Source: Raffaelea ambrosiae (taxonomy: Eukaryota > Ascomycota > Sordariomycetes > Ophiostomatales > Ophiostomataceae). Taken from it: DNA of 64,000 nt. A model generated the notes under the pieces. That model searched no databases, was not told the origin of the DNA, and worked only from the letters and a program-made list of their open reading frames with translations. Location: positions 2,578,226 through 2,642,225 of the forward strand of contig PCDI01000004.1 of NCBI GenBank assembly GCA_002778195.1, written 5' to 3'. This document shows, piece after piece, positions 34,990 through 44,532 of the stretch. The translations under genes and the position numbers were made by a program. How positions within the stretch are numbered: the first letter of the stretch is position 1; each line of letters begins with the position of its first letter.

Positions 34990-37900
34990 TCAGGGAGGAG
35001 GGGTAGCCGTTTCTCGCTGAATTCCCTCCCAACGTGAAAGCATATCAAGTGCTTTGCTTGCATCAACCGGACAGCTGACAAGAACCCGATTTGTGTCGAA
35101 TAGAGATATAAACGTGTGCACAGTCGTGGCCTGGAAAGTGAGGCTGCTTTTAACTGCGCCGCTCCATGACAAGGTCCAATTCTGGAGATAGTCCCAGGTT
35201 AGTACACCAGGATGTAGCACGTGGCCAAAGAAGCTGTCCCGAACAGGATCTCGCGAGAGCGCTCCACGGAAAGTGCTGCGAGGACACTCGTAGCGCACAT
35301 AATTCCGATTGCGCCCTTTTTGTGCATCCGACACATAATTCCGATTGCGCTCTTTTTGTGCATCCGAGACCATTTGTATGAAGCCGTGATGCGCCCGAAT
35401 TCTTTGGTGCGGCTGGGGGAGAAGCAAATTCGCACAGTGGCGAAGCGCATTGGGAGAAATAGCAAGCGAGCATTCTGTGTTCTGGTCAGCCTGTAGTCTC
35501 TAATTCAAATTTTGGCTCCATCCCCCCCCAACGGCACTACTCTTTTGCTTACCTTTATAATAGAAGAACTCCGTTTTGATTAGGTCCGATCCAGCGGCGC
35601 CGTTGTGACCATTCGCGCAGTCAGATTGTGTTTCCCGGCTGGGGAAAGCAGGGTGCACGGGGTTGTTAATGAAAGTCAGCGTGGGATCGCGCAATTGGTA
35701 GTTGCCTATCAAAGCGGACGATTAGCGATGACGATGAGACTGCAAGTGCAAGGCACAAATCTCACGTGTTGTGAACGGTCCACACCCCTCTCTGGCGGGG
35801 ATCGCACGGGTCACTTCTACCGGCACCTCTTTGGTTCCGCCGGCCTCCTCGCTGGTTTCCTCCACGGAGCGTCCGGTGTCCGTGGGTTCGGGGGGCCCGG
35901 TTGGATGGCCGGTTCTGGGCGGGAAGTTCTCGAAGTCTTTTTTCGTTAGCTTTGCTGAATCAGCCGTTCCCAAAACGACGAGAAGTATGTATTACCCTGC
36001 CCGCCCAAACTAGCAGCACCACAATGCTGTGGCTCGATCAGGGGGGATACGTCGGGTTCGAGAGTCTCTTGGCTGGTATGAATCGGCGCACCACCTGTGG
36101 GAGAAACTGGTTAACAAGGGCAGATCGCAACGACAGCATGGAAGAAATGGAAATCCCTTACCGATGGGGCTGTCAGTCTCGGAGGGGGGGGTTATGGAGC
36201 CCGGCGTAGGGAGCTGAGGCGAGTCTTCTGGCACGGATATCTCCATATCTATTTCGTCAGCGATTGTCCCATTATCCCAACCAAAGCCAATCAGAATCAT
36301 CTTACCTGTGTCATGTAACGAGCCGTCTTTTCCCATAGGAGCCGGGGTCGGTCGCCGGGGTCGGCCGATGCGTAGGGTTTCCGCAACGGCCATCCAGACT
36401 TCGTACTGGACAGCATTCGGCAACTGTAGAAGATAGTTGGCTTGGAGGACCGTTAGCCGTCTGCCAATGGAGCAAAACACTTTCCAGTCACGTACACAGC
36501 ACAGCAATGGCCGCTTCTCTGGACACATCTCTGGACACATCTCTGGACACATCTCTGGACACAACCGTCTCCATTTGTTCTTCTTGCCAGGCAGTGCTAT
36601 GATTGTCGTCCATGGCTGCTCGTGTTTCCTTGCACGGACTTGGAGGCAGGCAGGAAACAGCTGTGCTCGGCGTCGCATCACCTTGTCTCTTGCATGGCCG
36701 CGAGGGTGTGAGCGGTGTAGGCGCCCCCCGCTTCTGACCATGAACTGGTAACGGAGCGGGCGAGCCTGGTTCCGTTGTGATCTGCATGCCATCGTCATCC
36801 ACCATGCCAGACACACACGAGAGATCCTCGCCACCAGTTGTATGCTTGGATACTGTGTGTCGCCACAGGTCGCCGCCCTCGCTGGGCTGGCATTCGCCTT
36901 CGCCTTCGCCTGGGCTGAGCGGACTGACTGGCCGGTATGTCTCGGACATCTCAACCACGCGGAGAAAGAAATCGCCATCCGAGTGCAAAAGGTCGACTGC
37001 GCATTGTCAGCAAAGGCAACGCCAGGCCAGCGTGTTTCCTTTCCCACACATACCTATTTCCGGGCACTTCGCGGTTCTCAGCTCGTCCGTTGCGGCCTGT
37101 CTCAACAAGGCGCGCCCATGTTGAGCGTCGACCTCCCAACCAAGACTCGATCCTTGTTCTACCGCATACTCGAAGGTGTCCGGATCCTGGAGGTAGAGTT
37201 TCGCATACTGCCAGATGTAAATGCCGCAGCTGAAAAAGTCCGCTTGTTTGGGCAGGCCCTCGGGGGCTTCTGCCACCTCGAGACGGATATCGAGCCTCTT
37301 GAAGTACTGTTCTAGAAGACAAAGCAGATGTTTGCAAGCCACAGGACGTGACAAGGGATCCAGGATAACCACCTTGAAGACACATGGCTTGCTAGAGGGG
37401 GGATTTTCCGAGCCCCGCCAGAGGACTCCGAGTTGCCAGTGCTTCCGTTGTTTGTCATGCAATGGCAGGATGATCCTGCGATGCATGGAGACATGGATGC
37501 CTTTCCACCAAGCATCGCAGGATTTCCCCTGTTCGAGACTGCTCACCAGAAATGAGTTGGAAAAGAAAACGTCTCTCTTTGGGTACTCTTCGCCCAGTTT
37601 GTATAACCCGAAACTGATGATGCTGTCGTTGGCAAGTCTATCGTCCCGGACCGTGTTGATGTCGTGTATGTCTGGCACGCAGAAGGCAAGTCGCAGATTG
37701 TTCTCCTTTCCCTTGGGGACGTCGTCGGTCGTTTGGCCGCTGCCGGTGGACTGCCCAGAGGCGTGGCCATCGTGACTGGCCGACGCTATGTCCAAATAGC
37801 AAGCGTTAGACACAGAATAGACACAGAATGGGAGGAAAAGGAGGGCGTATTTACATCGTCCTGTGGCAGTCTTGGCTGCCCCTTGGCCGTCGGTGGATGC

Positions 37901-39235
37901 ATCTTTCTCGCCTGCTTGCTTGAGTGTCTTGCTCGAGCTGCTGCCGGCGGTGTTGCTCGTCCTTTGTTTCACCCCCTTGCTGTCCCTGTCCTTCTTTCCC
38001 TCTTGGTTGTCCTTCCCCTTTTGGCCCTTCCGGTCCCTCTGGCCCTTCTGCAGGCTCAGCAAGTCGGCCGCGATTGCCTTTCTGATGGCATCCACATTCC
38101 ACCCCCGCACATGTGCTGTTTGTTTGAACTGGGCGTAGTCGGACAGGATGTCTCTAATGCACGCGACAGCGAGGAAGCTGGTGGCAGCTTTGTTGTGCTT
38201 GATGTCGGTGAGCATGCGTCTCTCGGCCTTGGTAGGCCACTGCGGATCGGGTGCTGATTTTGAGAGACTGAATAAAACCCAGTCGGGACAACCGTTGCAA
38301 GACCCGACAGCCACATACCACCAGCCCTTGAACCGATACGGCACGGCCACGAACCCCCATTGGTCCGTTCCGATCTGGCCCAGAGCGAGTTGATTGACTC
38401 GCTCGACCTCCGTGACCAGCGGAAGGGCCAGGACGTTTGACTCGCTCTCGGCACTTTGTCGCACAAGGAGGTTGATGGCCGGCTGGGGGAGCATATGTGA
38501 CGGGTCGATCCGGGAAGAATGCAGCCGTATTCGGCCAAAGATGTGTCTCTGAAACCTGTGTTTTGAGCTCGTGAGGTGCAGAAAGCCATGGCGGTCAAGC
38601 TCGTAGAGCCTCCGGTGTTCTGGCAGCAGATCAGAAATGGTTCGGATGGGTGACAGTTGTTTGCTGCGATCGAGCATATCCCGAACCCGTCGTAGGTGGC
38701 AAATCCGAAGGCCATCGTCGAACCGACAGTACAGACGGAGACTGTCCTCGATTCGAGCTGCATTTGTGTATCCCGCAAAATCACGCAAGGATAGTCTTCT
38801 TGCAAGATATCCCGCCTCTTTCAAAAACGTCTTCCCCCGACCGTCCCACTTTTCGTCTCTGACCACCGCTGCGCCATACCGTTTTACAAGAGGCCGCTGA
38901 GGAGGCAAGTAGCTGGCTATGGCGGCCCTCTCCTCGCCCGTCAATGCGTAATTGTCGTCTCTGTGTAATATCTTTGCCGCCGCTTGTGCTGCAAGATGAT
39001 TGAGATGTGAAGAAAAGTGCTTGGCGGCATCCTGTGTGAGCTGGGGGTTCTGCCTGAGTTTGTCGACTATGGCGGATAACTCGGGGCTGATTTGCTTGAC
39101 GTCGTTGATGGAAAAGTCGTCCTCGGCATCTTCGCCGTTGTCTTCGGCGCCTTCTTCGACGCCATGACATTCAGCCTCCTCGCTGCAGCGAAAACGCGTA
39201 CGATTGATATCCATATCCAGGGTAGGACTTGACAT
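34990..39235 (-). CDS. Ulp1-like (C48) cysteine protease with long low-complexity tail, nine exons
   Basis: Exons: 37855-39235, 37054-37785, 36496-36996, 36306-36440, 36162-36248, 35996-36094, 35766-35936, 35553-35705, 34990-35474. They sum to 3744 nt, 1247 residues, from ATG 39235. Introns are 55-78 nt with GT-AG ends and mostly CTAAC/CTGAC branch sites. The first removes an out-of-character hydrophobic stretch. Residues ~30-430 form a domain I do not recognise, followed by a Lys/Gly/Ser linker. The catalytic core (~490-690) shows the C48 order: 'KHWQLGVL' (His576), 'VILDPLS' (Asp603), 'LPKQADFFSCGIYIW' (Gln641, Cys647, the family's Q-x5-C spacing). Such enzymes cleave SUMO or related tags. 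The 540-residue tail is Pro/Ser/Glu-rich. All eight introns are phase 1. If intron 2 were retained the protein would stop just after the protease core. Confidence 0.72.
35296..35367. repeat. 36-bp tandem duplication, in frame
   Basis: Two copies (35296-35331, 35332-35367) differ at one base. They lie in the last exon of the Ulp1-like gene and encode VSDAQK(E/G)RNRNY twice. Confidence 0.92.
36516..36563. repeat. 12-bp tandem repeat, four perfect copies, in frame
   Basis: Unit 'tctctggacaca' repeats four times inside exon 3 of the Ulp1-like gene. On the coding strand it gives Val-Ser-Arg-Asp repeats. Unit length is a multiple of three, so copy-number change would not break the frame. Confidence 0.92.
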
Positions 39236-39331
39236 GGCGAATGCTTGTTTTCCGGGCAATGCTGTGCGGTGTAATCAGGTCCGCCTAGAGTATTTACGCG
39301 GTTTCCTACTCCGCAGACCACAGCCATACTG

Positions 39332-39383
39332 CCCATAACCACATTAGGTATACTTTTAAAAGTATACCTAATGTGGTTATGGG
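39332..39383. repeat. 52-bp perfect palindrome
   Basis: Each 26-bp arm begins cccataaccacattaggt and meets the other at a TTTT/AAAA centre with no spacer or mismatch. The palindrome lies 97-148 bp upstream of the Ulp1-like start codon. It could be two abutting terminal inverted repeats, a foldback remnant, or a large dyad operator. No gene between it and the Ulp1-like ATG. Confidence 0.95.
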
Positions 39384-40814
39384 AGAGGAGGTCCGAGCGG
39401 CACGAGCTGCTTGACTGTTTGCTCTCGGTCGTTTCCGTACTCGAGTGGTACCACGCGGTCAGCCACTACTAACGCTTAGCGTGACTGCAAGAGACGCACC
39501 CTGGTGTTGGCCCAGGCCTTGGCAGTCACAGCTGGCGATCGGAATGTGATACGTGACCGCTTGATGATCTCCTCACTCAGAGGCCCATTAATGGCTGTCG
39601 CGTTCCAGCCCTACTCGTACAGAGACCTCGCACAAACCACAAACTGTCCTTGCCCCTTTCTTACTGACCCAGCTGGGAGCAGCAAAAGGACCGCAGTTTG
39701 TTTCCCGCGGCGCTAGGTGAGCGGCGGCTGCCCAGTGGCCAAATGCACTAGCCCTCCCGTCGGATACTAGGCCCCAGGTTTTTTGTAGAAATTCCGGACG
39801 CACGACCTCCACTCGACCCACCCTCGCTAAATAAGTGCCCTGCGCATCGTCGCGAGAGTGAAACCCTGGGGTGCGAGTTGACAGGACAGCCTTGCCGCGA
39901 AGACGCCTCCCTCGCCACTGACTCCAGACCCTTCCTCCTGTATGTTTTGACCAACTACGAGGTCCTTGGCTCGAGTGTCACATCAGGGGGTCAACCAGCA
40001 TATTGGTCCGATGAGGCTTGAAAAACTAGGCCAGCAACCAGAGAATCGGGCAGGTGTATATCTCCTGTTCCGATTCGCTGGACTTGCCTGTTTATCTTAG
40101 TTCAAAGAGAGACGTCCCATGCATGAGAGCGTGGAATAAGTTGCGCCATCCGGTGCACTGCAGGCTCAGTGTCGCATCCACGAATACCTTATGGACCACG
40201 ATACCCACTTTATACCCAATTTTCACGATGCCAACAACGCCAGCGACGTAATTGCTGCCGTCAGAAACAGCCTTGCCATATGCGAAGAGTTTGATTTCGT
40301 CGTGCTGGGGACGAGGCCGCGGTTTCTTTCTCTTGTGGGGGGCGGCCTCGGGTTTGTTCTCTTGATACGGACACCAGGTCGCAATGCAGGCATAACACGG
40401 TGCAACGGTGCCAAGAAGCGCTCGGGGGCTGGGCTGGTGTGATACTGAACGGCTGAACGGCCAGGCCCATGGTGAGATTCAAACACAGGCCGGCCGTGTG
40501 GCGAAGCAGACAGACCTGGCCTCGAGGAGGCAAGCCGTCTCTTTCGTCTTCTCCCTAGCGTCAAATGTACCTGTCGGTGTTGGTTTCTCCCTTGCGGCAG
40601 CACTCGTCGCATTGCGTGGCCCGACAACCACTCCCAGCTGCTAGTCCACAAGCGACTATGTGACAAAAGCAACGGCACAGCCGAAAAAGACAATGCAGAG
40701 GCGCCGTACAGAGATGAGGAGCCCTGATACGCAAAGGCTGGACCGGCGGGGCCTTTTGTCGCTTGCACGAAAAGTCAGAGCAAAGGTAGACCGAAGGGGA
40801 GGAGTCGTGACTAT
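39384..40814. other. spacer without supported gene
   Basis: Between the palindrome and the 3' end of the two-exon orphan. A plus-strand frame at 40191-40442 starts in a protein-like manner ('MDHDTHFIPNFHDANN') but decays into unlikely sequence; possibly a relic. No repeat or domain recognised. Confidence 0.4.
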
Positions 40815-41820
40815 TCAATGCAGCCACTCTCGAGCTAAAAGATGAAGGATAATCTTTCCGGTGTCATCTGCCACCAAAAAGTCCTCCTTCTGGAGGCCGG
40901 GCGGAGAAAATAAGGAGGCAATATGATGACTTGAGTGACGACCTTGTGCCATTAGTCCGATCATATGCGTTCCATAGCATTCATATCCAAGGGAAGTGGT
41001 GTGTTGTCTGACTTCAGCTCCTTTATTGAACCGTAACCTGCTTGTTGCCCAAACAACTGTTCCCTGTTCCGCAGCCCCTGCAGACGGGATATGCCAATCG
41101 TCTCCAAGATCTCTCGAGTTGGTACCAGCAAAGTAGAGGCTTGCCCATGCCTGCTCCTTAGTCTGGATGAGACGACGCAGCTTTTGTATTTTCTTCTTTT
41201 TTTTTTCCCCGTCGTCCTTTCTCCCTCACCTCTGTGCATTGCAAGGGGCTACATATACTGCCCGCACATTCAACTCCCAAGGAGTCTGCCACAGGAAGGC
41301 GGAAATAAGACTTGACGCCGAATTGTTCACCAGCAGCCTCGATAAACCCCATGGCCAAACCAATCTTGACAGTGCATTGAACTTCTCCATTTTCTCTCGC
41401 CTTTGTATCTCTCGTTGCATTCGTTGATTTTCCCGGTGTTTTGCTTCTTACCTCGGGTAGACGAGACATCAATACGTACTGCCCTGACATCCTATCTGGC
41501 AGCCTTGCCGGCGTGAACCGTCCCATCTCTCCATCCAACATGGAAGCAGCTGATCCGTCCGCAGCTCTCTCATCAGACCCCCAATACCCCGTCTTTCGAA
41601 TCCAATCCGAGGCAAAGCCCACAGCCCCACCCGATGGAACGATTGGGGACAGAGAACGGAGAGCTACGGACGTCCTCCAAAAACTATACCTCGGTGGCAT
41701 ATTCGCCCTATTTATGCCTGACTCTCCCGTTGCATCTTGTTCAGCCGATGGCATTGACAGAGGCGGTCCAAACGTCAGAGTAGTCAGTTGTGGGTCGTCT
41801 GGTCCTGCCCGATGTATCAT
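40815..41820 (-). CDS. orphan two-exon protein, divergently paired
   Basis: Exons 41230-41820 and 40815-41162 joined across a 67-nt intron (GTGAGG...TCCAG, phase 0); 312 residues. Exon 2 has no internal ATG near its start and is visible only by following the splice: 'TKEQAWASLYFAGTNS' through 'IILHLLAREWLH', clearly protein-like. A further in-frame 51-nt GTAAGA...AAAG segment (41401-41451) may also be an intron, which would give 295 residues. The N-terminal 120 residues are Pro/Ser/Gly-rich; the rest looks globular ('VQCTVKIGLAMGFIEAAGEQ', 'GTVVWATSRLRF'). No family recognised. Its ATG lies 84 bp from that of the gene on the other strand. Confidence 0.6.
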
Positions 41821-41869
41821 CTGTTGCCGTCCAGCTCACATTAACACGGCCCACTAGCCAGCTCCGTCC

Positions 41870-41880
41870 TGACTCAGTCA
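41870..41880. promoter_or_regulatory. AP-1/GCN4-type TGACTCA site in a divergent promoter
   Basis: TGACTCAGTCA sits in the 84 bp between two divergent start codons. With one base on each side it forms a 13-bp dyad centred on one base. TGACTCA is the classical half-site pair of GCN4/AP-1-type bZIP factors. Confidence 0.55.
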
Positions 41881-41904
41881 GACACGCCGTTGCCAGGCAT
41901 AAAA

Positions 41905-42836
41905 ATGACGGATTTCATGCTGCAGTCTTGGCATACAGTGGAACACGAAGACGGCTATGATATCGATCACGAGCTTGAGAGCATCTATGGTGCTAGGGTT
42001 ATCGACGTGGGCATGGACCGGCTCGCCCAACACCTCCCCGACAGCCGCGGTGGGCATACAATGCCGCGGCTACCACCAGCGTTGGATTCTGCGGCATCCG
42101 CATGCCACAAACATACAACTCGCGGCAACAGCCTGGCCAAAGCAACCTCGACTACCACTGCCAAGCGCGACACCGCATCACCCCGCCGCCTACGGCCACA
42201 CTGTAACATCAAGTATGAAGTCGCCGAGCTGGACTTTATTCTGTACCAACGCACGGCGAAAAACCGCAAATGGGGCGATATAACCGCCTCCTTTAATAGC
42301 GCCCTTCCTCGCCTACGCCGTTATGCCGAAATCAGTTGCGACACCACCACTGCCGGACCACGGCCTCAGCGCACGACCCCCGGACTGCAGGCATCGTACT
42401 ACCGCCAGCGCTTGGCCATACCCAAGCTGGACGAAAACGGAGACTTGGTGTTTGACCAGCAAACCAACAAGCAGGTTTTTGTCGAGTTCGCCGTGCGGGA
42501 CGAGATGCGCCGGAAGCCGGCACGGCCGACGAGCGATATGCATGGAGGTCAGCGCAAGCGTTTGGTGGAAAGCACGGAAGCTGGCGACAGGTGTACGCCT
42601 TTGGTGTTGTTCTTCCCTGAGCGCGTGGTCTACTACGACTACTGGTTCGTGACGGCCGAAGACAAAGAGCTGGCCCGTGAAAAAGGTTTTTTTTTTTCCT
42701 ATCTCACCTGCCTGCCTTGATGAATGTGTGCTAATTTCACCCAGCATTCAATCGCAACCGACAAAGGGCTTGTCGTGGTCTTCCCCCATGGCAGCCGGGC
42801 TGCGATGCCCCGGAGACCGGCATATTGAACCGTTAG
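41905..42836 (+). CDS. orphan protein with Myb/SANT-like segment, putative DNA-binding
   Basis: Exons 41905-42685 and 42745-42836 with a 59-nt intron (GTTTTT...CCCAG, polypyrimidine-rich); 290 residues from the first in-frame ATG. 'VAELDFILYQR', 'KWGDITASFNSALP' and 'RTTPGLQASYYRQR' (~110-175) follow the spacing of fungal Myb/SANT-like helix-turn-helix domains (W-x-x-I-x-x-x-F, R-T-x-x-x-L-x-x-x-Y-Y-R). The C-terminus ends 'FNRNRQRACRGLPPWQPG' after splicing. Residues 40-80 are disordered. DNA binding is inference from the motif pattern. It shares a short promoter with the leftward orphan. Confidence 0.62.
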
Positions 42837-44532
42837 ACCAGTGGAATGTGTATTGCCCTGCCCCATCCAGGGATCCTCGTACAAACATTCCCATCTTTGT
42901 GTTTCTGATCTCAGGAAGGAAAAGCTGTCCCTCAACTCTTTGCCAGGTGGTCTAGTTTGGGCTTTGTAAAAGTACGTCTAGTTCTAAAATCGATCTCCAA
43001 CACTTTGGTAACTACGCAAGTATGTAAACCGTACTGATTGTTATTGAATGGAACTAAATCAATCTCTCACGCAACCTGATATATTTGCCAGTATATGAAT
43101 AATCCTTTCTATAATCTGGCTGCAAAGAATATTATGCCGCCGTTTGTTTTATCGCTGTCAACAAAACCACACAAGTCCACTGTGTCAAAAACACCGGATC
43201 CCATACTATTCTTCGTATACCGTTACATTACCGTTGTGTAACCGCCAGTTCGACTTCAAAACCGGGTGGGATGTTTTGTCAATTGAGTCAATCCGCAAAT
43301 GCTTGTCTCTGGGACGGGCAATTGTGGACAGATTTATGGCCAATTATGGTGGCATCGAGCAGGAATTCTAAGACATGTGCCTGTATTCATATGGGCAGGG
43401 GTGTGTGCCCGACAACAAAGTCAAGGTCGCTGACTTTGTCGAGGGTCTGGTGGCCGGAACTATGGCTCGACGCTGATGTGGCTGTGCTTGTGGCGACAGC
43501 GCCACAAAACACTCAGCCAGTGTCGCGAGTAATTCCAGCAGCCCAAATCCGGATGGTCACGGCCGCTGCGTATTAGTCAACATCTCCCTCCGAACATAAT
43601 ACAGGCGTGACTAGCTTTTTTTTTCGGTTTTCCCAAGGCCAATCAGAGGCCACTAGATTTAGTCTTGCCATGCTCTGACACCGCGTAGGCATTCCAGATA
43701 TCTCACACCTGTTCCCAGCACGCAATAAGAGAAGAGGAGCAACGCTACTGAGAATATACTAAGGGAAACGTTTGCGGGATATGTATCACGTGCTGATGTG
43801 AGATACCGTCATCCACGTTACGAGTTCGTAAAAGAAAAGGACTGGGCTAGTGTCATGGATACGAAATCATAACCAGCCTTACGGAAAGATACTAGCTACC
43901 AGCTCCGGTATTTTTCAGGCACACCGAGGAGTGTGGCTGGTAACTGTGTTGGAGCCAATCATAGGGCTGTCCCTATGATTACGTCATGATGCCAAGACGG
44001 CGATACGAAATGCCACCTAATTTACTTCGGAAGACTGAACTTGTTTCGCGAATCAGCGCCACATCTTGGGAAACCTCCTTTTGGCAAATCGATGCCTTGC
44101 TTGTGGCAGCCGAACCCATTTCTTTTCACACCCCCCCTCCTGCAGCTTCGCCTGCTCCTATGCCTTTCATTTGCCGCTGCCACGATAACCTGTGCGAATC
44201 TCTCATTCGCTTCGAACCGCATACGTCAACGGTACCTGGCACGTTTTGAAACAGAAAACCTCGAGCACAAACCAGGGACGCGATCTCGGATTAACGAGCC
44301 GAAAACGGCACAGAAGGAAACGACGGCAGGGAGAGTGTGAGACACTCTTTGGAGGACAGGGGGGTCACGAATTTTCGATCAAAGGGACCGTCGAAAGAAA
44401 AGGCGAGAGAGCGCCGGAGGATATACCCAGGGGATAGTCTGTGACACCTAGGGGAAAACAAAGGAGAACGAGTTGGCGAACCAAGCAAGAAGCAGCAGCA
44501 GCAGCAGCAGCAGCATCACAACCTCAGACACG
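42837..44532. other. A/T-rich spacer
   Basis: A plus-strand frame at 43144-43371 has a partly protein-like translation but no ATG at its start and no domain. A hairpin with 10-bp arms lies at 43957-43980 (aatcataggg, loop ctgt, ccctatgatt), followed by a CRE-like TTACGTCAT. No supported gene. Confidence 0.45.
43957..43980. repeat. inverted repeat, 10-bp arms, 4-base loop
   Basis: Perfect 10-bp arms around ctgt, in an A/T-rich spacer. Could be a terminator-like or operator structure, or chance. Confidence 0.6.

Noticed and set aside
36010..37047. 345-codon minus-strand frame as a separate gene
   Set aside because: It reads through three good introns of the Ulp1-like gene and ends in sequence that the spliced model puts in another frame.
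34990..39383. Ulp1-like gene plus palindrome as a DNA transposon
   Set aside because: Ulp1 domains do occur in some transposons, but no transposase is present and no second copy of the palindrome arm is seen near 34990.
25873..42836. Interpretation of the island as a Starship-type giant mobile element
   Set aside because: No tyrosine-recombinase captain gene and no pair of flanking repeats are visible in the window.
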